Of a stretch of 64,000 nucleotides of DNA, positions 7,935 to 16,228 are shown piece by piece. The translations under genes and the position numbers were made by a program. Under the pieces are notes generated by a model. That model was not told the origin of the DNA, did no database searches, and saw nothing but the letters and a program-made list of their open reading frames with translations. Source of the DNA: Candidatus Woesearchaeota archaeon. GTDB lineage: Archaea; Nanobdellota; Nanobdellia; Woesearchaeales; GW2011-AR9. The first letter of the stretch is position 1, and every line of letters starts with the position of its first letter. The stretch is taken from positions 509,907 through 573,906 of the forward strand of contig JABHDY010000003.1 in assembly GCA_018676855.1 (NCBI GenBank). Reading direction: 5' to 3'.

Positions 7935-9248
7935 ATGGCAAAAATAAGCCCAGTAGCGGCAAAATATATTATTCATTCAGTAATTAACATAGAAGGAGTT
8001 GTTGACAGACCAGACGTCATCGGCGCAATATTCGGCCAGACGGAAGGATTGTTAGGAAATGATCTTGAACTACGTGAATTACAACGAAGTGGAAGAATTG
8101 GAAGGATTGAAGTTAACGTTAACACCAGTTCTGGAAAGACAAAAGGTGAAATCATTATTCCTAGTTCTTTAGATAAAACAGAAACTGCAATTGTTGCTGC
8201 TGCATTAGAAATAATTCAGCGTATAGGTCCGTGCAATGCAAAACTTGAAGTTAATAACATAGAAGATGTAAGAACAAGCAAAAGACAGTTTGTTATTGAT
8301 AGAGCAAAAGAATTGTTACAACATCTTACAAATACGACTCTTCCTGATTCTCAGGAATTAGCTGATGAAGTTTCACAATCTGTTCGTATGATGGAAGTTC
8401 TTGATTTTGGTCGTGAAAAATTGGCAGCTGGTCCTTCTGTAGAAGAATCTGAAGATATTATCATTGTTGAAGGTCGTGCTGACGTATTAACATTGTTAAA
8501 ACATGGTTTCAAAAATGCTATTGCAATGAACGGTACATCATGTCCACAAACAATTAAAGATCTTACAAAGAGAAAATCAACAACTGTTTTTGTTGATGGT
8601 GACCGTGGCGGAAATCTTATCATACGTGAATTGTTAAGCGTTGCTGATATAGATTCTGTCTGTAAGGCTCCTGACGGTAAAGAAGTTGAAGAATTGACAA
8701 AGAAGGAAATTCATAAAGCGTTACGTGGAAAAATCACTGCGGAACAAGCAAAACTTGAACTTGGCGTTGACGATGATGGCGCATTAAAAAACGGACCTGT
8801 TGAAGCGTCTCGAAATTATACAAAATCACCGAGTCCTGTTCAACGACGAAATGCTCCTACCGCTAGGCCGCAACCTCGACCGGGAAATTTTTCTCGTGGT
8901 CCTCAACAATCTTCGGCTCCACGACCGTCTCGACCTCCTCAACAAAGTAAAAAACTTGTTGATGAAGAGAAACAGGTTCTTAAAAAAACCATGGAAGACC
9001 TTTTCGGTACACGGGGAGCATGCATCTTTGACCAGAAACTTAAAGTTCTTGGAAAAGTTCCATTAAGTGAGTTAGGAAGTACAATAAAGAGCCTTAACGG
9101 TGGAGTTTACACCCTTGCACTTGATGGTACGGTAGATCTTGACTTGGTACGTTTGGCAGAGAAGGTTGGAGTTACACATATCGTTGGAACATCTTCAAAA
9201 GTTAAAGAGAATCCACGGATTAATATCGTAACTGATGATCAGTTGTAA
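7935..9248 (+). CDS. dnaG: Archaeal DnaG primase-like protein (Toprim)
   Basis: The start at ATG 7935 was chosen because it has GAGGT at 7921-7925 and matches the usual family N-terminus (MAKISPVAAKYIIHS); the TTG at 7914 would lie inside the upstream helix. The 437-residue protein has the archaeal N-terminal domain (GVVDRPDVIGAIFGQTEGLLG), a Toprim domain (DIIIVEGRADV Glu; VFVDGDRGG DxD) near residues 170-240, a Pro/Arg-rich linker at ~290-345 and a C-terminal domain. Archaeal DnaG associates with the exosome and has weak primase activity. Confidence 0.95.
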   Translation: MAKISPVAAKYIIHSVINIEGVVDRPDVIGAIFGQTEGLLGNDLELRELQRSGRIGRIEVNVNTSSGKTKGEIIIPSSLDKTETAIVAAALEIIQRIGPCNAKLEVNNIEDVRTSKRQFVIDRAKELLQHLTNTTLPDSQELADEVSQSVRMMEVLDFGREKLAAGPSVEESEDIIIVEGRADVLTLLKHGFKNAIAMNGTSCPQTIKDLTKRKSTTVFVDGDRGGNLIIRELLSVADIDSVCKAPDGKEVEELTKKEIHKALRGKITAEQAKLELGVDDDGALKNGPVEASRNYTKSPSPVQRRNAPTARPQPRPGNFSRGPQQSSAPRPSRPPQQSKKLVDEEKQVLKKTMEDLFGTRGACIFDQKLKVLGKVPLSELGSTIKSLNGGVYTLALDGTVDLDLVRLAEKVGVTHIVGTSSKVKENPRINIVTDDQL

Positions 9249-9274
9249 GAACTACATATTGCTCTTTCAGAAAG

Positions 9275-9284
9275 TTTAAATATA
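9275..9284 (+). promoter_or_regulatory. TATA box of the first lipoprotein gene
   Basis: TTTAAATATA lies 24-33 bases before the ATG at 9308. Confidence 0.55.
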
Positions 9285-9307
9285 GTTTGCATGTTCCTAA
9301 ATAGAAC

Positions 9308-10699
9308 ATGTTAACTAAAGTTCTACAAAGACTAACTCCTTATGTTGCTGCTACAGCTATTGCTTTTAGTGGTGGGTGCAAGAGTGATGAAGAACATAAT
9401 GTTCCACAAAGAGAAACACCTTCATTTGCTTTAGAAGAAATAGTTCATTCAGGAAAAACTAATCAACAAGGAAAAACGATTTTTACTGAACGGTCAGGTG
9501 AGGTTGTTCCTGTAACCATTATAGATGAAACAAAAAAACCCATCACTGATACGTCTGTTGTTTTCTTTGATGGTAATGGTTTTAAAGCATATATGGTAAA
9601 TCATCCTAACTTTCTTCCAGATTTTCTAATTCATACACATAATAGTGGAAAAGTATTTCGATTAACAAAATCTCCCTTTCAGGCTCGCCATTATACTGGT
9701 TCAACTAATGAGAATTCTGTAGAAGCTACAAACAAGTTTGTTCAGAGTATGAAAACTACGAGAGAGAGACATTATGCAGAATGTATCACAGCAGAAGATG
9801 CAACATTTCGAGCAGAAGAAGAAAGTAACGTTTTTGATTTCATGGGAACATTACCCGGTGTTGGACAGGTTGTAACAGTAACACAAAGAGTGACTGGAAC
9901 ATATTATAAAGTAGTAGAGGCATTAGTTAATTCTGGTATCTTGAAAGGTGGAGAATGTGCAGCATTTCAAAAATGGTATATTGTTCCTCCTGCAACAGAA
10001 AAAGATGATAATATGCGGGCAGCATTATGGTTTTGGGAATGTTTACCATCTATTCCTGCAGAAGTGTGTGGTGATGGTATAGACAATGATTGTGATGGGA
10101 AAATAGATGATAAGGATAGTGATTGTAGCGATCAAGGTTTAGAAGAAAAAATTGGTAATACACATTCTGCAGATTATTTACCAAAGTCTCTTCAAACCAT
10201 TAAATTTGGTATGACATATGAACAAGTTCAATCCATACGAAACCTTACAAAATTAGAAAAACCTTCTTCAAGACGTCCTACACCAGGCATTGATGGTATT
10301 GCCTACGAAACTGTCGATAGTACTACATCGCAAGAAATTAGCAATTTCTTTGGTTCTGATTCTCTTGAAGGAGTTCGTGTCCAGTATATTTTTCAAGACG
10401 ATGGAAACAAAAAAGTTCTCAAAGTTATTTCTCTTGTTGTTGAAGGGGAAGGCAATGGTCCCTTTTTTGAATTAGCGGTTGAGAGAAACAATGAATATAA
10501 TAAACCTCGATTTCCAAATATGGCTCCTGGAGATTATTTAAGAAAAATGAGTGATAGTGATGCTATTTTTGTTCAAGCTTCAGTAAGTAAAAAGCCTGGA
10601 GAACCTAAAAAAGCGTTCTATCGTGTTGCACCTGGAAAGGATATGTGTGTTCTTACATGGCGTGATTGTGAACAATATGCTCATGCTTTATCTAAGTAA
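9308..10699 (+). CDS. Predicted lipoprotein with MopE-like motif, paralog 1
   Basis: 463 residues. The N-terminus has a short hydrophobic signal ending in the lipobox FSGGC (Cys 24), so the mature protein would start at a lipidated cysteine. Residues ~35-250 are shared with the next gene. Near residue 255 is VCGDGIDNDCDGKIDD, the Asp/Cys motif of the MopE-type putative metal-binding repeat. The C-terminal ~180 residues (from ~285) differ entirely from paralog 2. Substrate and partners are unknown. LspA and Lgt elsewhere in the window are consistent with lipoprotein processing. Confidence 0.75.
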   Translation: MLTKVLQRLTPYVAATAIAFSGGCKSDEEHNVPQRETPSFALEEIVHSGKTNQQGKTIFTERSGEVVPVTIIDETKKPITDTSVVFFDGNGFKAYMVNHPNFLPDFLIHTHNSGKVFRLTKSPFQARHYTGSTNENSVEATNKFVQSMKTTRERHYAECITAEDATFRAEEESNVFDFMGTLPGVGQVVTVTQRVTGTYYKVVEALVNSGILKGGECAAFQKWYIVPPATEKDDNMRAALWFWECLPSIPAEVCGDGIDNDCDGKIDDKDSDCSDQGLEEKIGNTHSADYLPKSLQTIKFGMTYEQVQSIRNLTKLEKPSSRRPTPGIDGIAYETVDSTTSQEISNFFGSDSLEGVRVQYIFQDDGNKKVLKVISLVVEGEGNGPFFELAVERNNEYNKPRFPNMAPGDYLRKMSDSDAIFVQASVSKKPGEPKKAFYRVAPGKDMCVLTWRDCEQYAHALSK

Positions 10700-10827
10700 C
10701 CACCTTATCGTTTACCACAACTTTTTTATCCTTCTTTTTTTTCATATTGCATACTGGGATGATCTTGTTGTTGATTGGTGAGGAAAGATAGAAAATAAAA
10801 AATAAAAAAGAATAGTCAAAATAAAAA

Positions 10828-12279
10828 ATGCTAACCACACTAATAAGAAAATTAACACCTTACGTTGCTGCTACAGCTATTGCTTTAAGTGGTGGGTGCA
10901 AGAAAGAGCATGATGTTAGAACTGTTTCTGATGAAAAAACTAGTGAAATAGTATTAGAAAAGATTGTTAAGTTCGAAAAAACAGATTCGCAAGGACAACT
11001 TACATTCATTGAACAATCTGGTGAAGTTGTTGATGTTACTGTTATCAATGAATCTGACAAACCTGTTTCAGGGGCCGAAGTAGTTTTTTTTGATGGTAAT
11101 GGGTTTAAAGCATATATGGTAAACCATCCTGATTTGACACCAGAGATTCCTATTTATGATCATAATAGCAAGAAAGTGTTTCGATTAACAAAATCTCCGT
11201 TACAAGTTAAACATTATACTGGTTCAACGAATGAGAATTCAACGAAAGCAGCTCAAGGATTTGTTGATACTCTTAAACTGACAAAAAGGCATTATGCAGA
11301 ATGTATAACTGCAGAAGATGCAAAATTTAGAGCTAAAGAGGAAAATAACATTTTTGATTTTATGGGTACAATTCCTGGTGCAGGACAAGTGGTAACGGCA
11401 ACTCAAAAAGTTACTAAAACATATTACAAAGTAATAGAAACTTTGGTTAATTCTGGTATCTTGAAAGGTGGAGAATGTGCAGCATTTCAAAAATGGTATA
11501 TTGTTCCTCCAACTGAAGATAAAGGAAATATACGGTCTGTATTATGGTACTGGGAATGTATACCATCTATTCCTGCTGAAGTGTGTGGTGATGGTATAGA
11601 CAATGATTGTGATGGAAAAATAGATGGTAAGGATAGTGATTGTATTGTTACTGACTCACAAGAAAAAAAAGGCTCTGTAACAATAGAAGAAACAATAAGA
11701 AGAATTTTCTCTTGTGAACCAGAAAACTTTGAGTTTACGTTACGCCATATTTATCTTCCTCGTTTTCATGAACAATATTCTGGAGATGAACTTGAAAAGA
11801 AAATGGCAGAATTTGTAAAAGATTATATGGGTCTGCCTCCATACACTAGTTATCACAATTTTCCCACCAAAAAAGAAGATCTTAAGAAAAAATGGCATGG
11901 CTTCTTTGTTGGATACGATTTTAATGTTTTAACACACACTATTGAAAATGACTGTTACTTGCATTCGTATATTCATTCTTCTAAAAGAAAAGTAGAGATT
12001 ACACGAGTTGTTGTTGGAAACCCGAAAGTATCAGATAAAAGTTTGGATGAACTCAAACCACGCTTTAGTAAAGTTAAAGAACATTATACACAAGAACTTT
12101 TTGGCCCTAAATTTGTTCCTGCAACAAGGAGTGTTACTGAAGCTTTAGTTTCATATAAAATTCATGATGAACCTATAACTCAAACATATAAATATTTTCT
12201 TCTGTTTGTTGATTTAGGAGATGGTCAACCTTTATTTCTTGATGGATTACAGGTTGATTACGATCGAACAGTAAAATAA
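10828..12279 (+). CDS. Predicted lipoprotein with MopE-like motif, paralog 2
   Basis: 483 residues, tandem paralog of the preceding gene. It shares the signal and lipobox (LSGGC), the ~230-residue N-terminal module and the MopE-like motif VCGDGIDNDCDGKIDG. A 65-base stretch of DNA (9926-9990 versus 11446-11510) is identical. The C-terminal domain, from residue ~285, is unrelated to that of paralog 1 and is richer in aromatic residues and His. A shared anchor module carrying different effector domains is the simplest reading. Confidence 0.75.
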   Translation: MLTTLIRKLTPYVAATAIALSGGCKKEHDVRTVSDEKTSEIVLEKIVKFEKTDSQGQLTFIEQSGEVVDVTVINESDKPVSGAEVVFFDGNGFKAYMVNHPDLTPEIPIYDHNSKKVFRLTKSPLQVKHYTGSTNENSTKAAQGFVDTLKLTKRHYAECITAEDAKFRAKEENNIFDFMGTIPGAGQVVTATQKVTKTYYKVIETLVNSGILKGGECAAFQKWYIVPPTEDKGNIRSVLWYWECIPSIPAEVCGDGIDNDCDGKIDGKDSDCIVTDSQEKKGSVTIEETIRRIFSCEPENFEFTLRHIYLPRFHEQYSGDELEKKMAEFVKDYMGLPPYTSYHNFPTKKEDLKKKWHGFFVGYDFNVLTHTIENDCYLHSYIHSSKRKVEITRVVVGNPKVSDKSLDELKPRFSKVKEHYTQELFGPKFVPATRSVTEALVSYKIHDEPITQTYKYFLLFVDLGDGQPLFLDGLQVDYDRTVK

Positions 12280-12344
12280 CCTTTAATCAATCCTTCTCCC
12301 CAATTACCACAACCTTTTTATCCTTCTTTTCTTTCATATGAAAT

Positions 12345-13691
12345 ATGGCGTTTGATGTTATCATCGGAAGAAGCTCGAAAGATGTTGAAAAGTATGGAAA
12401 AAGGGGTACTATTCTTATAGGAAAACAGTACGTTACGATGGGCCAGACAACGTCTTTATCGAACCCTGTGTATATGGATGTTGCTGGCGCTCATGTAGTT
12501 TTTATTGTGGGGAAGAGAGGGTCAGGAAAGTCGTACTCAATGGGTGCAATTGCAGAAGGATTAGCAGACTTACCGGAAGAGATTAAACAGAACCTTTCAA
12601 TTCTTTTATTAGACACGATGGGAATTTATTGGACAATGAAATATCCTAACATGCAAGATACTGACATTCTTACAAAATGGAACATAACACCAAAACCATT
12701 AAACGTCCAAATTTATACTCCTTCAGGCTTTTATACAAAATATAAAAAAGAGGGTATACCAACAGACTTTCCATTTTCTATCCAACCGTTAGATGTTGGT
12801 CCTCATGATTGGTGTGCAGCCTTCACCCTTAACCCGAACTCTGCTGAAGGTGTTCTTATAACCAGAATTGTTCAAGAACTTAAGGAAAAGGGCGAAAGTT
12901 ATTCCATGGAAGAACTTATTGAAATAGTTCGTCATGATACAGAAAGTGATTCAGTAACGAAAAATATTATCATAAACGAATTTGAAAAGGCAAATGGTTG
13001 GAAAATATTTTCGCGTGAGGGAACACCACTTAAAGATATTGTTTCTGCTGGCCAAGTAACAGTTCTTGACGTTTCGCCGTATGCAACAATGGCATCTGGT
13101 TGGGAAATTAAAGCGTTAGTTGTCGGTTTAATTAGTCGAACATTGTTTAATCAACGTATGCTTTCACGAAAAACTGAAGAGTTTAAGTCTGTTGATGCTG
13201 CCATGCATTACTTTTCAAAAGATGTTGAAGAAAAATTGTCAGAACCGCTTGTCTGGTTAGCTATTGATGAAGCTCATGAATTATTACCTAAGGAAGGTAA
13301 GACGGCAGCTACCGATGCATTAGTAACAATTCTGCGTGAAGGCCGCCAGCCAGGAATTTCGTTAATCTTAGCATCTCAACAACCTGGAAAAATAAGTACT
13401 GACGTTATGACACAATCAGATACAGTTATTGCACATCGATTAACAGCAAAGATGGATACGGATGCCCTGGGACAGTTAACACAGAGTTATATGCGTGCAG
13501 GTCTTGAACAAGAGATTAACATGCTGCCACGTGTTAAAGGTGCAGCAGTCATTTTTGATGATGCAAATGAACGAGTATTTCCTGTACAGATGCGTCCTCG
13601 GTCAACATGGCACGGTGGAAGTTCTCCCGTTGCAATACAAGAAAAGAAAAAGTATTTTGAAGATTCGTTAAAGAAGTTAAAGGAATTATGA
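12345..13691 (+). CDS. HerA/FtsK-superfamily ATPase (DUF87-type)
   Basis: 448 residues. Walker A is FIVGKRGSGKSYSMG near residue 58, Walker B is LVWLAIDEAHELLP near residue 307, and sensor-like LASQQPGKIS follows. The N-terminus carries a short beta-barrel-like HAS segment. HerA proteins are hexameric DNA translocases that work with the NurA nuclease in end resection; archaea also have stand-alone paralogs of this class. No NurA is adjacent. A hairpin starts directly after the stop codon. Confidence 0.88.
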   Translation: MAFDVIIGRSSKDVEKYGKRGTILIGKQYVTMGQTTSLSNPVYMDVAGAHVVFIVGKRGSGKSYSMGAIAEGLADLPEEIKQNLSILLLDTMGIYWTMKYPNMQDTDILTKWNITPKPLNVQIYTPSGFYTKYKKEGIPTDFPFSIQPLDVGPHDWCAAFTLNPNSAEGVLITRIVQELKEKGESYSMEELIEIVRHDTESDSVTKNIIINEFEKANGWKIFSREGTPLKDIVSAGQVTVLDVSPYATMASGWEIKALVVGLISRTLFNQRMLSRKTEEFKSVDAAMHYFSKDVEEKLSEPLVWLAIDEAHELLPKEGKTAATDALVTILREGRQPGISLILASQQPGKISTDVMTQSDTVIAHRLTAKMDTDALGQLTQSYMRAGLEQEINMLPRVKGAAVIFDDANERVFPVQMRPRSTWHGGSSPVAIQEKKKYFEDSLKKLKEL

Positions 13692-13747
13692 ACCCAACGT
13701 GTAACGCCCAAGGTCATGATCATCCCAGGGGAAGTGCTACGTTGGGT
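13692..13747 (+). terminator. Hairpin with 9-bp perfect stem after the HerA-like gene
   Basis: ACCCAACGT (13692-13700) pairs with ACGTTGGGT (13739-13747) around a 38-base interior that includes CCC/GGG pairing and the palindrome ATGATCAT. It begins right after TGA and a T-rich stretch follows at 13757-13775. It lies between two convergent genes, so it may serve both. A small structured RNA is an alternative. Confidence 0.45.
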
Positions 13748-13785
13748 ATGGTATGGTAATTTTGTTTGTTTTTTAAAAATGTTTG

Positions 13786-15216
13786 TTAAATTCTATTTTC
13801 AAGAGTTTCACGAAGACGTTTTTTTGCCTTTCCTAAACTAATTTGTATTGCTGTTTTTGAAACGTTAAAATGTTCTGCAATCTCGGTTTGGGAAGATTCC
13901 TCATATCCATTTAAACCATAATGCATCCAAAGGTATTCCTTCCAACGTTCTTGTGGTAAATCTTCTATTGCAGTCATTAACGCTGAGTTTCTTGTATTTC
14001 TTTCATGCGCTTCATCAGGCCTTTCGGAAGTTTTACCATCTTCTAATCCACTTCGATCATGATTACTTCGCTCAATAAACTCTCCAAATGTTACGTCATC
14101 ACCATCGCCTAAAGATTGCGATTTGTCTAAAGAGGTGGTGCCTTTTGCCGCACCCTGTAACCTATTCAAAGCTTTTGGCGTAAATGTTGTTCCATCTAAA
14201 ATTTCTTCTTCAATTGGATATCTTCCATGTTCACTACGATATTGTGCTATAAATTTTCGCAATGTTTTCATTTCTCTTTGAGCATTGTCAGGGATGCGAA
14301 TTGTGTCAGATTTTTTATCAATTGCATGTGTTATTGCTCCTTTTATCAAAATACCTGCATGCGAACTGAACTTATTGCCAAGTCTGTAATCAAACGTCTC
14401 TGCAGCTTTCATTAAACCAAAACTACCCTCATGAAGCAGATCAGCATAATCTAAACCACGATTGAGGTACATTTTTGCTATAGTAGCAATTAATCGAATA
14501 TTTCTCGTTACAAAAATTTCTCGCGCTTCAGAATAATTTGTCTCAGCTTTTTCAAAATTGTGAATATATTCTGCAAGGGTTGCTAAACGTGGAACTTCAA
14601 GTTGGTAATCCTTACTAATGACCATTCTTCTCGCAACAACTCGATGTTTTCCAATTCCTTGTGTATCTTTCTCATTTTCAAACTCAGTTAAAACATTCCA
14701 TGCCAATCTATATGTTTCCTTTCTAAAATGACTTTCCTTTTCCTTTTTATCAAATGTAACGTGTCGTGTAAGAAGTGCAGTATAAATTGCTAGTGCATCA
14801 TCCTGTTCATCTTCTGGGAAATCATTTAACAAATCCGTTTCATCTAACGCATACACTTGTTCTTTAAGTGTATCAAAATCTTGTGGAAGAATAATTGGTG
14901 GAACGTATCCTCTCTCACTCACCACTTTTCCCTTGAGAGTTTTGCTTGCACTTACTAACTTTTTTAATACTCTATATGTTGCTTCTTCTTTTTCTCCTCT
15001 TTGCGATCTTTTTAATGATTGATATAATTCATTAAGTGGTGCCGGAAATGCTGATGGATAACATAACGTTAACGTTGCAGCAATACCGCTCACTAGGAGA
15101 CGCGGTTCTTCTATTTTCCGAGCCAAATTCACTTCTCCACTTTGTGTGAGAAGAGAATACTGGCTTGCTTTATTGAGTAAAGATCGTGCCGCATCAGGTT
15201 CGTTTTGTATTGCCAT
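13786..15216 (-). CDS. Sigma-70 family RNA polymerase sigma factor (complete, in an archaeal background)
   Basis: 476 residues with all the hallmark regions: 1.2 (residues ~8-37, YSLLTQSGEVNLARKIE), a ~190-residue non-conserved region, 2.1-2.4 (~228-300; NIRLIATIAKMYLNRG, DLLHEGSFGLMKAAETFDY, KFSSHAG), 3.0-3.1 (~301-345; TIRIPDNA, HGRYPIEEEI), 3.2 (SLDKSQSLGDGDD...FGEFIE) and 4 (~411-474; ALMTAIEDLP, TEIAEHFNVSKTAIQ). In bacteria these recognise promoters for core RNAP. The region 2.3 tryptophan pair is replaced by Ile289-Leu290. Base composition matches its neighbours, and its own promoter has an archaeal TATA box. HtpX is upstream on the same strand. Confidence 0.93.
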   Translation of the reverse strand: MAIQNEPDAARSLLNKASQYSLLTQSGEVNLARKIEEPRLLVSGIAATLTLCYPSAFPAPLNELYQSLKRSQRGEKEEATYRVLKKLVSASKTLKGKVVSERGYVPPIILPQDFDTLKEQVYALDETDLLNDFPEDEQDDALAIYTALLTRHVTFDKKEKESHFRKETYRLAWNVLTEFENEKDTQGIGKHRVVARRMVISKDYQLEVPRLATLAEYIHNFEKAETNYSEAREIFVTRNIRLIATIAKMYLNRGLDYADLLHEGSFGLMKAAETFDYRLGNKFSSHAGILIKGAITHAIDKKSDTIRIPDNAQREMKTLRKFIAQYRSEHGRYPIEEEILDGTTFTPKALNRLQGAAKGTTSLDKSQSLGDGDDVTFGEFIERSNHDRSGLEDGKTSERPDEAHERNTRNSALMTAIEDLPQERWKEYLWMHYGLNGYEESSQTEIAEHFNVSKTAIQISLGKAKKRLRETLENRI

Positions 15217-15238
15217 ATGTATTTCCTATTATCAAATC

Positions 15239-15247
15239 TATAATAAA
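15239..15247 (-). promoter_or_regulatory. TATA box of the sigma factor gene
   Basis: On the reverse strand TTTATTATA lies 23-31 bases before the ATG at 15216. The sigma gene itself therefore appears to be driven by a TBP/TFB-type promoter. Confidence 0.55.
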
Positions 15248-15275
15248 CATCCATAATCTTCAGAACTTTTTTTAA

Positions 15276-16133
15276 TTAAAACTGTTTCATTGCTCGTAAT
15301 CGTTTAACTCTTGCTTCCATTGGTGGATGTGTTGAAAACCAATTTAAAAAACTTTTGCCACGGAACGGATTTGAAATGAACATGTGTGCAGTAGCTTCCG
15401 TAGTTCCCATTTTCTTAAATGGATTACGTGAAACGTTATGATGAATTTTTTCTAATGCTGAAGCCAAAGAAAATGGATCCCTAACTAATTTTGCACCAGT
15501 TTCATCTGCAAGGAACTCTCTTGACCGAGAAATTGCCATTTGGATAATAAGTGCCATGATCGGTGCAACAATTGCAAGGACTAACAATTCTAAAATGTTA
15601 TTGTCTCCGTCTCTACCACCAAATCCACCAAAAATTGCTGACCATCGTGCCATCATGGCAACATACGATATGACTGCTGCAATTGTTGCAGCAACTGTTG
15701 ATATTAATATGTCACGATTCTTAACATGGGCAAGTTCATGAGCAATGACTCCTTTTAACTCATTTCTGCTTAAAATATCTACAATTCCCGTTGTAACAGC
15801 AACAGCTGAATGTGTAGGGTTCCTTCCCGTTGCAAACGCATTTGCTTGAGGCGTATCAATCACATACACTTTCGGCATTGGCAATTTTGCTGAATGACGA
15901 ACTTCATCAACCATAGAATATAATTCTGAATATGTATTTTTATCAGCTTCCTTTGCCTTATAAATTTTAAGTACAATTTTGTCTGACCACCAATATGAAA
16001 CGAAATTGATACCTATTGCAAATATTAACGCAATAAACATACCGTTAACTCCTCCAATCAGTCGGCCAATGAACATAAGAACGATAGCTAACAGTGTTAA
16101 CAATACAACTGTTTTAACTTGATTTTTTATCAT
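15276..16133 (-). CDS. htpX: HtpX-like M48 membrane metalloprotease
   Basis: 285 residues. Two N-terminal membrane helices (residues 8-50), zinc motif HELAHVKNRD, two further hydrophobic segments (~150-200) and a downstream Glu in SREFLADETGA complete the HtpX pattern. The C-terminus has FSTHPPMEARVKRLR, typical of the family. It degrades misfolded membrane proteins. The sigma factor gene follows on the same strand after 59 bases, but that gene seems to have its own promoter. Confidence 0.95.
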   Translation of the reverse strand: MIKNQVKTVVLLTLLAIVLMFIGRLIGGVNGMFIALIFAIGINFVSYWWSDKIVLKIYKAKEADKNTYSELYSMVDEVRHSAKLPMPKVYVIDTPQANAFATGRNPTHSAVAVTTGIVDILSRNELKGVIAHELAHVKNRDILISTVAATIAAVISYVAMMARWSAIFGGFGGRDGDNNILELLVLAIVAPIMALIIQMAISRSREFLADETGAKLVRDPFSLASALEKIHHNVSRNPFKKMGTTEATAHMFISNPFRGKSFLNWFSTHPPMEARVKRLRAMKQF

Positions 16134-16182
16134 ATTACTGTTTTATACTCTTCTGTTTAAAAATGTTATGATAACAGTAAAC

Positions 16183-16190
16183 TATATAAA
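16183..16190 (+). promoter_or_regulatory. TATA box of the SpoIIM-like gene
   Basis: TATATAAA is followed ~25 bases later by GAGGTGAT at ~16215 and the ATG at 16229, giving a short leader with a Shine-Dalgarno sequence. Confidence 0.5.
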
Positions 16191-16228
16191 CAAAAAAGTA
16201 TTCCTTTGCAGTAAGAGGTGATAGATGC

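Noticed and set aside
9308-12279. Mobile element carrying the tandem lipoprotein genes
   Set aside because: No transposase, terminal inverted repeats or target duplications; a plain tandem duplication explains the data.
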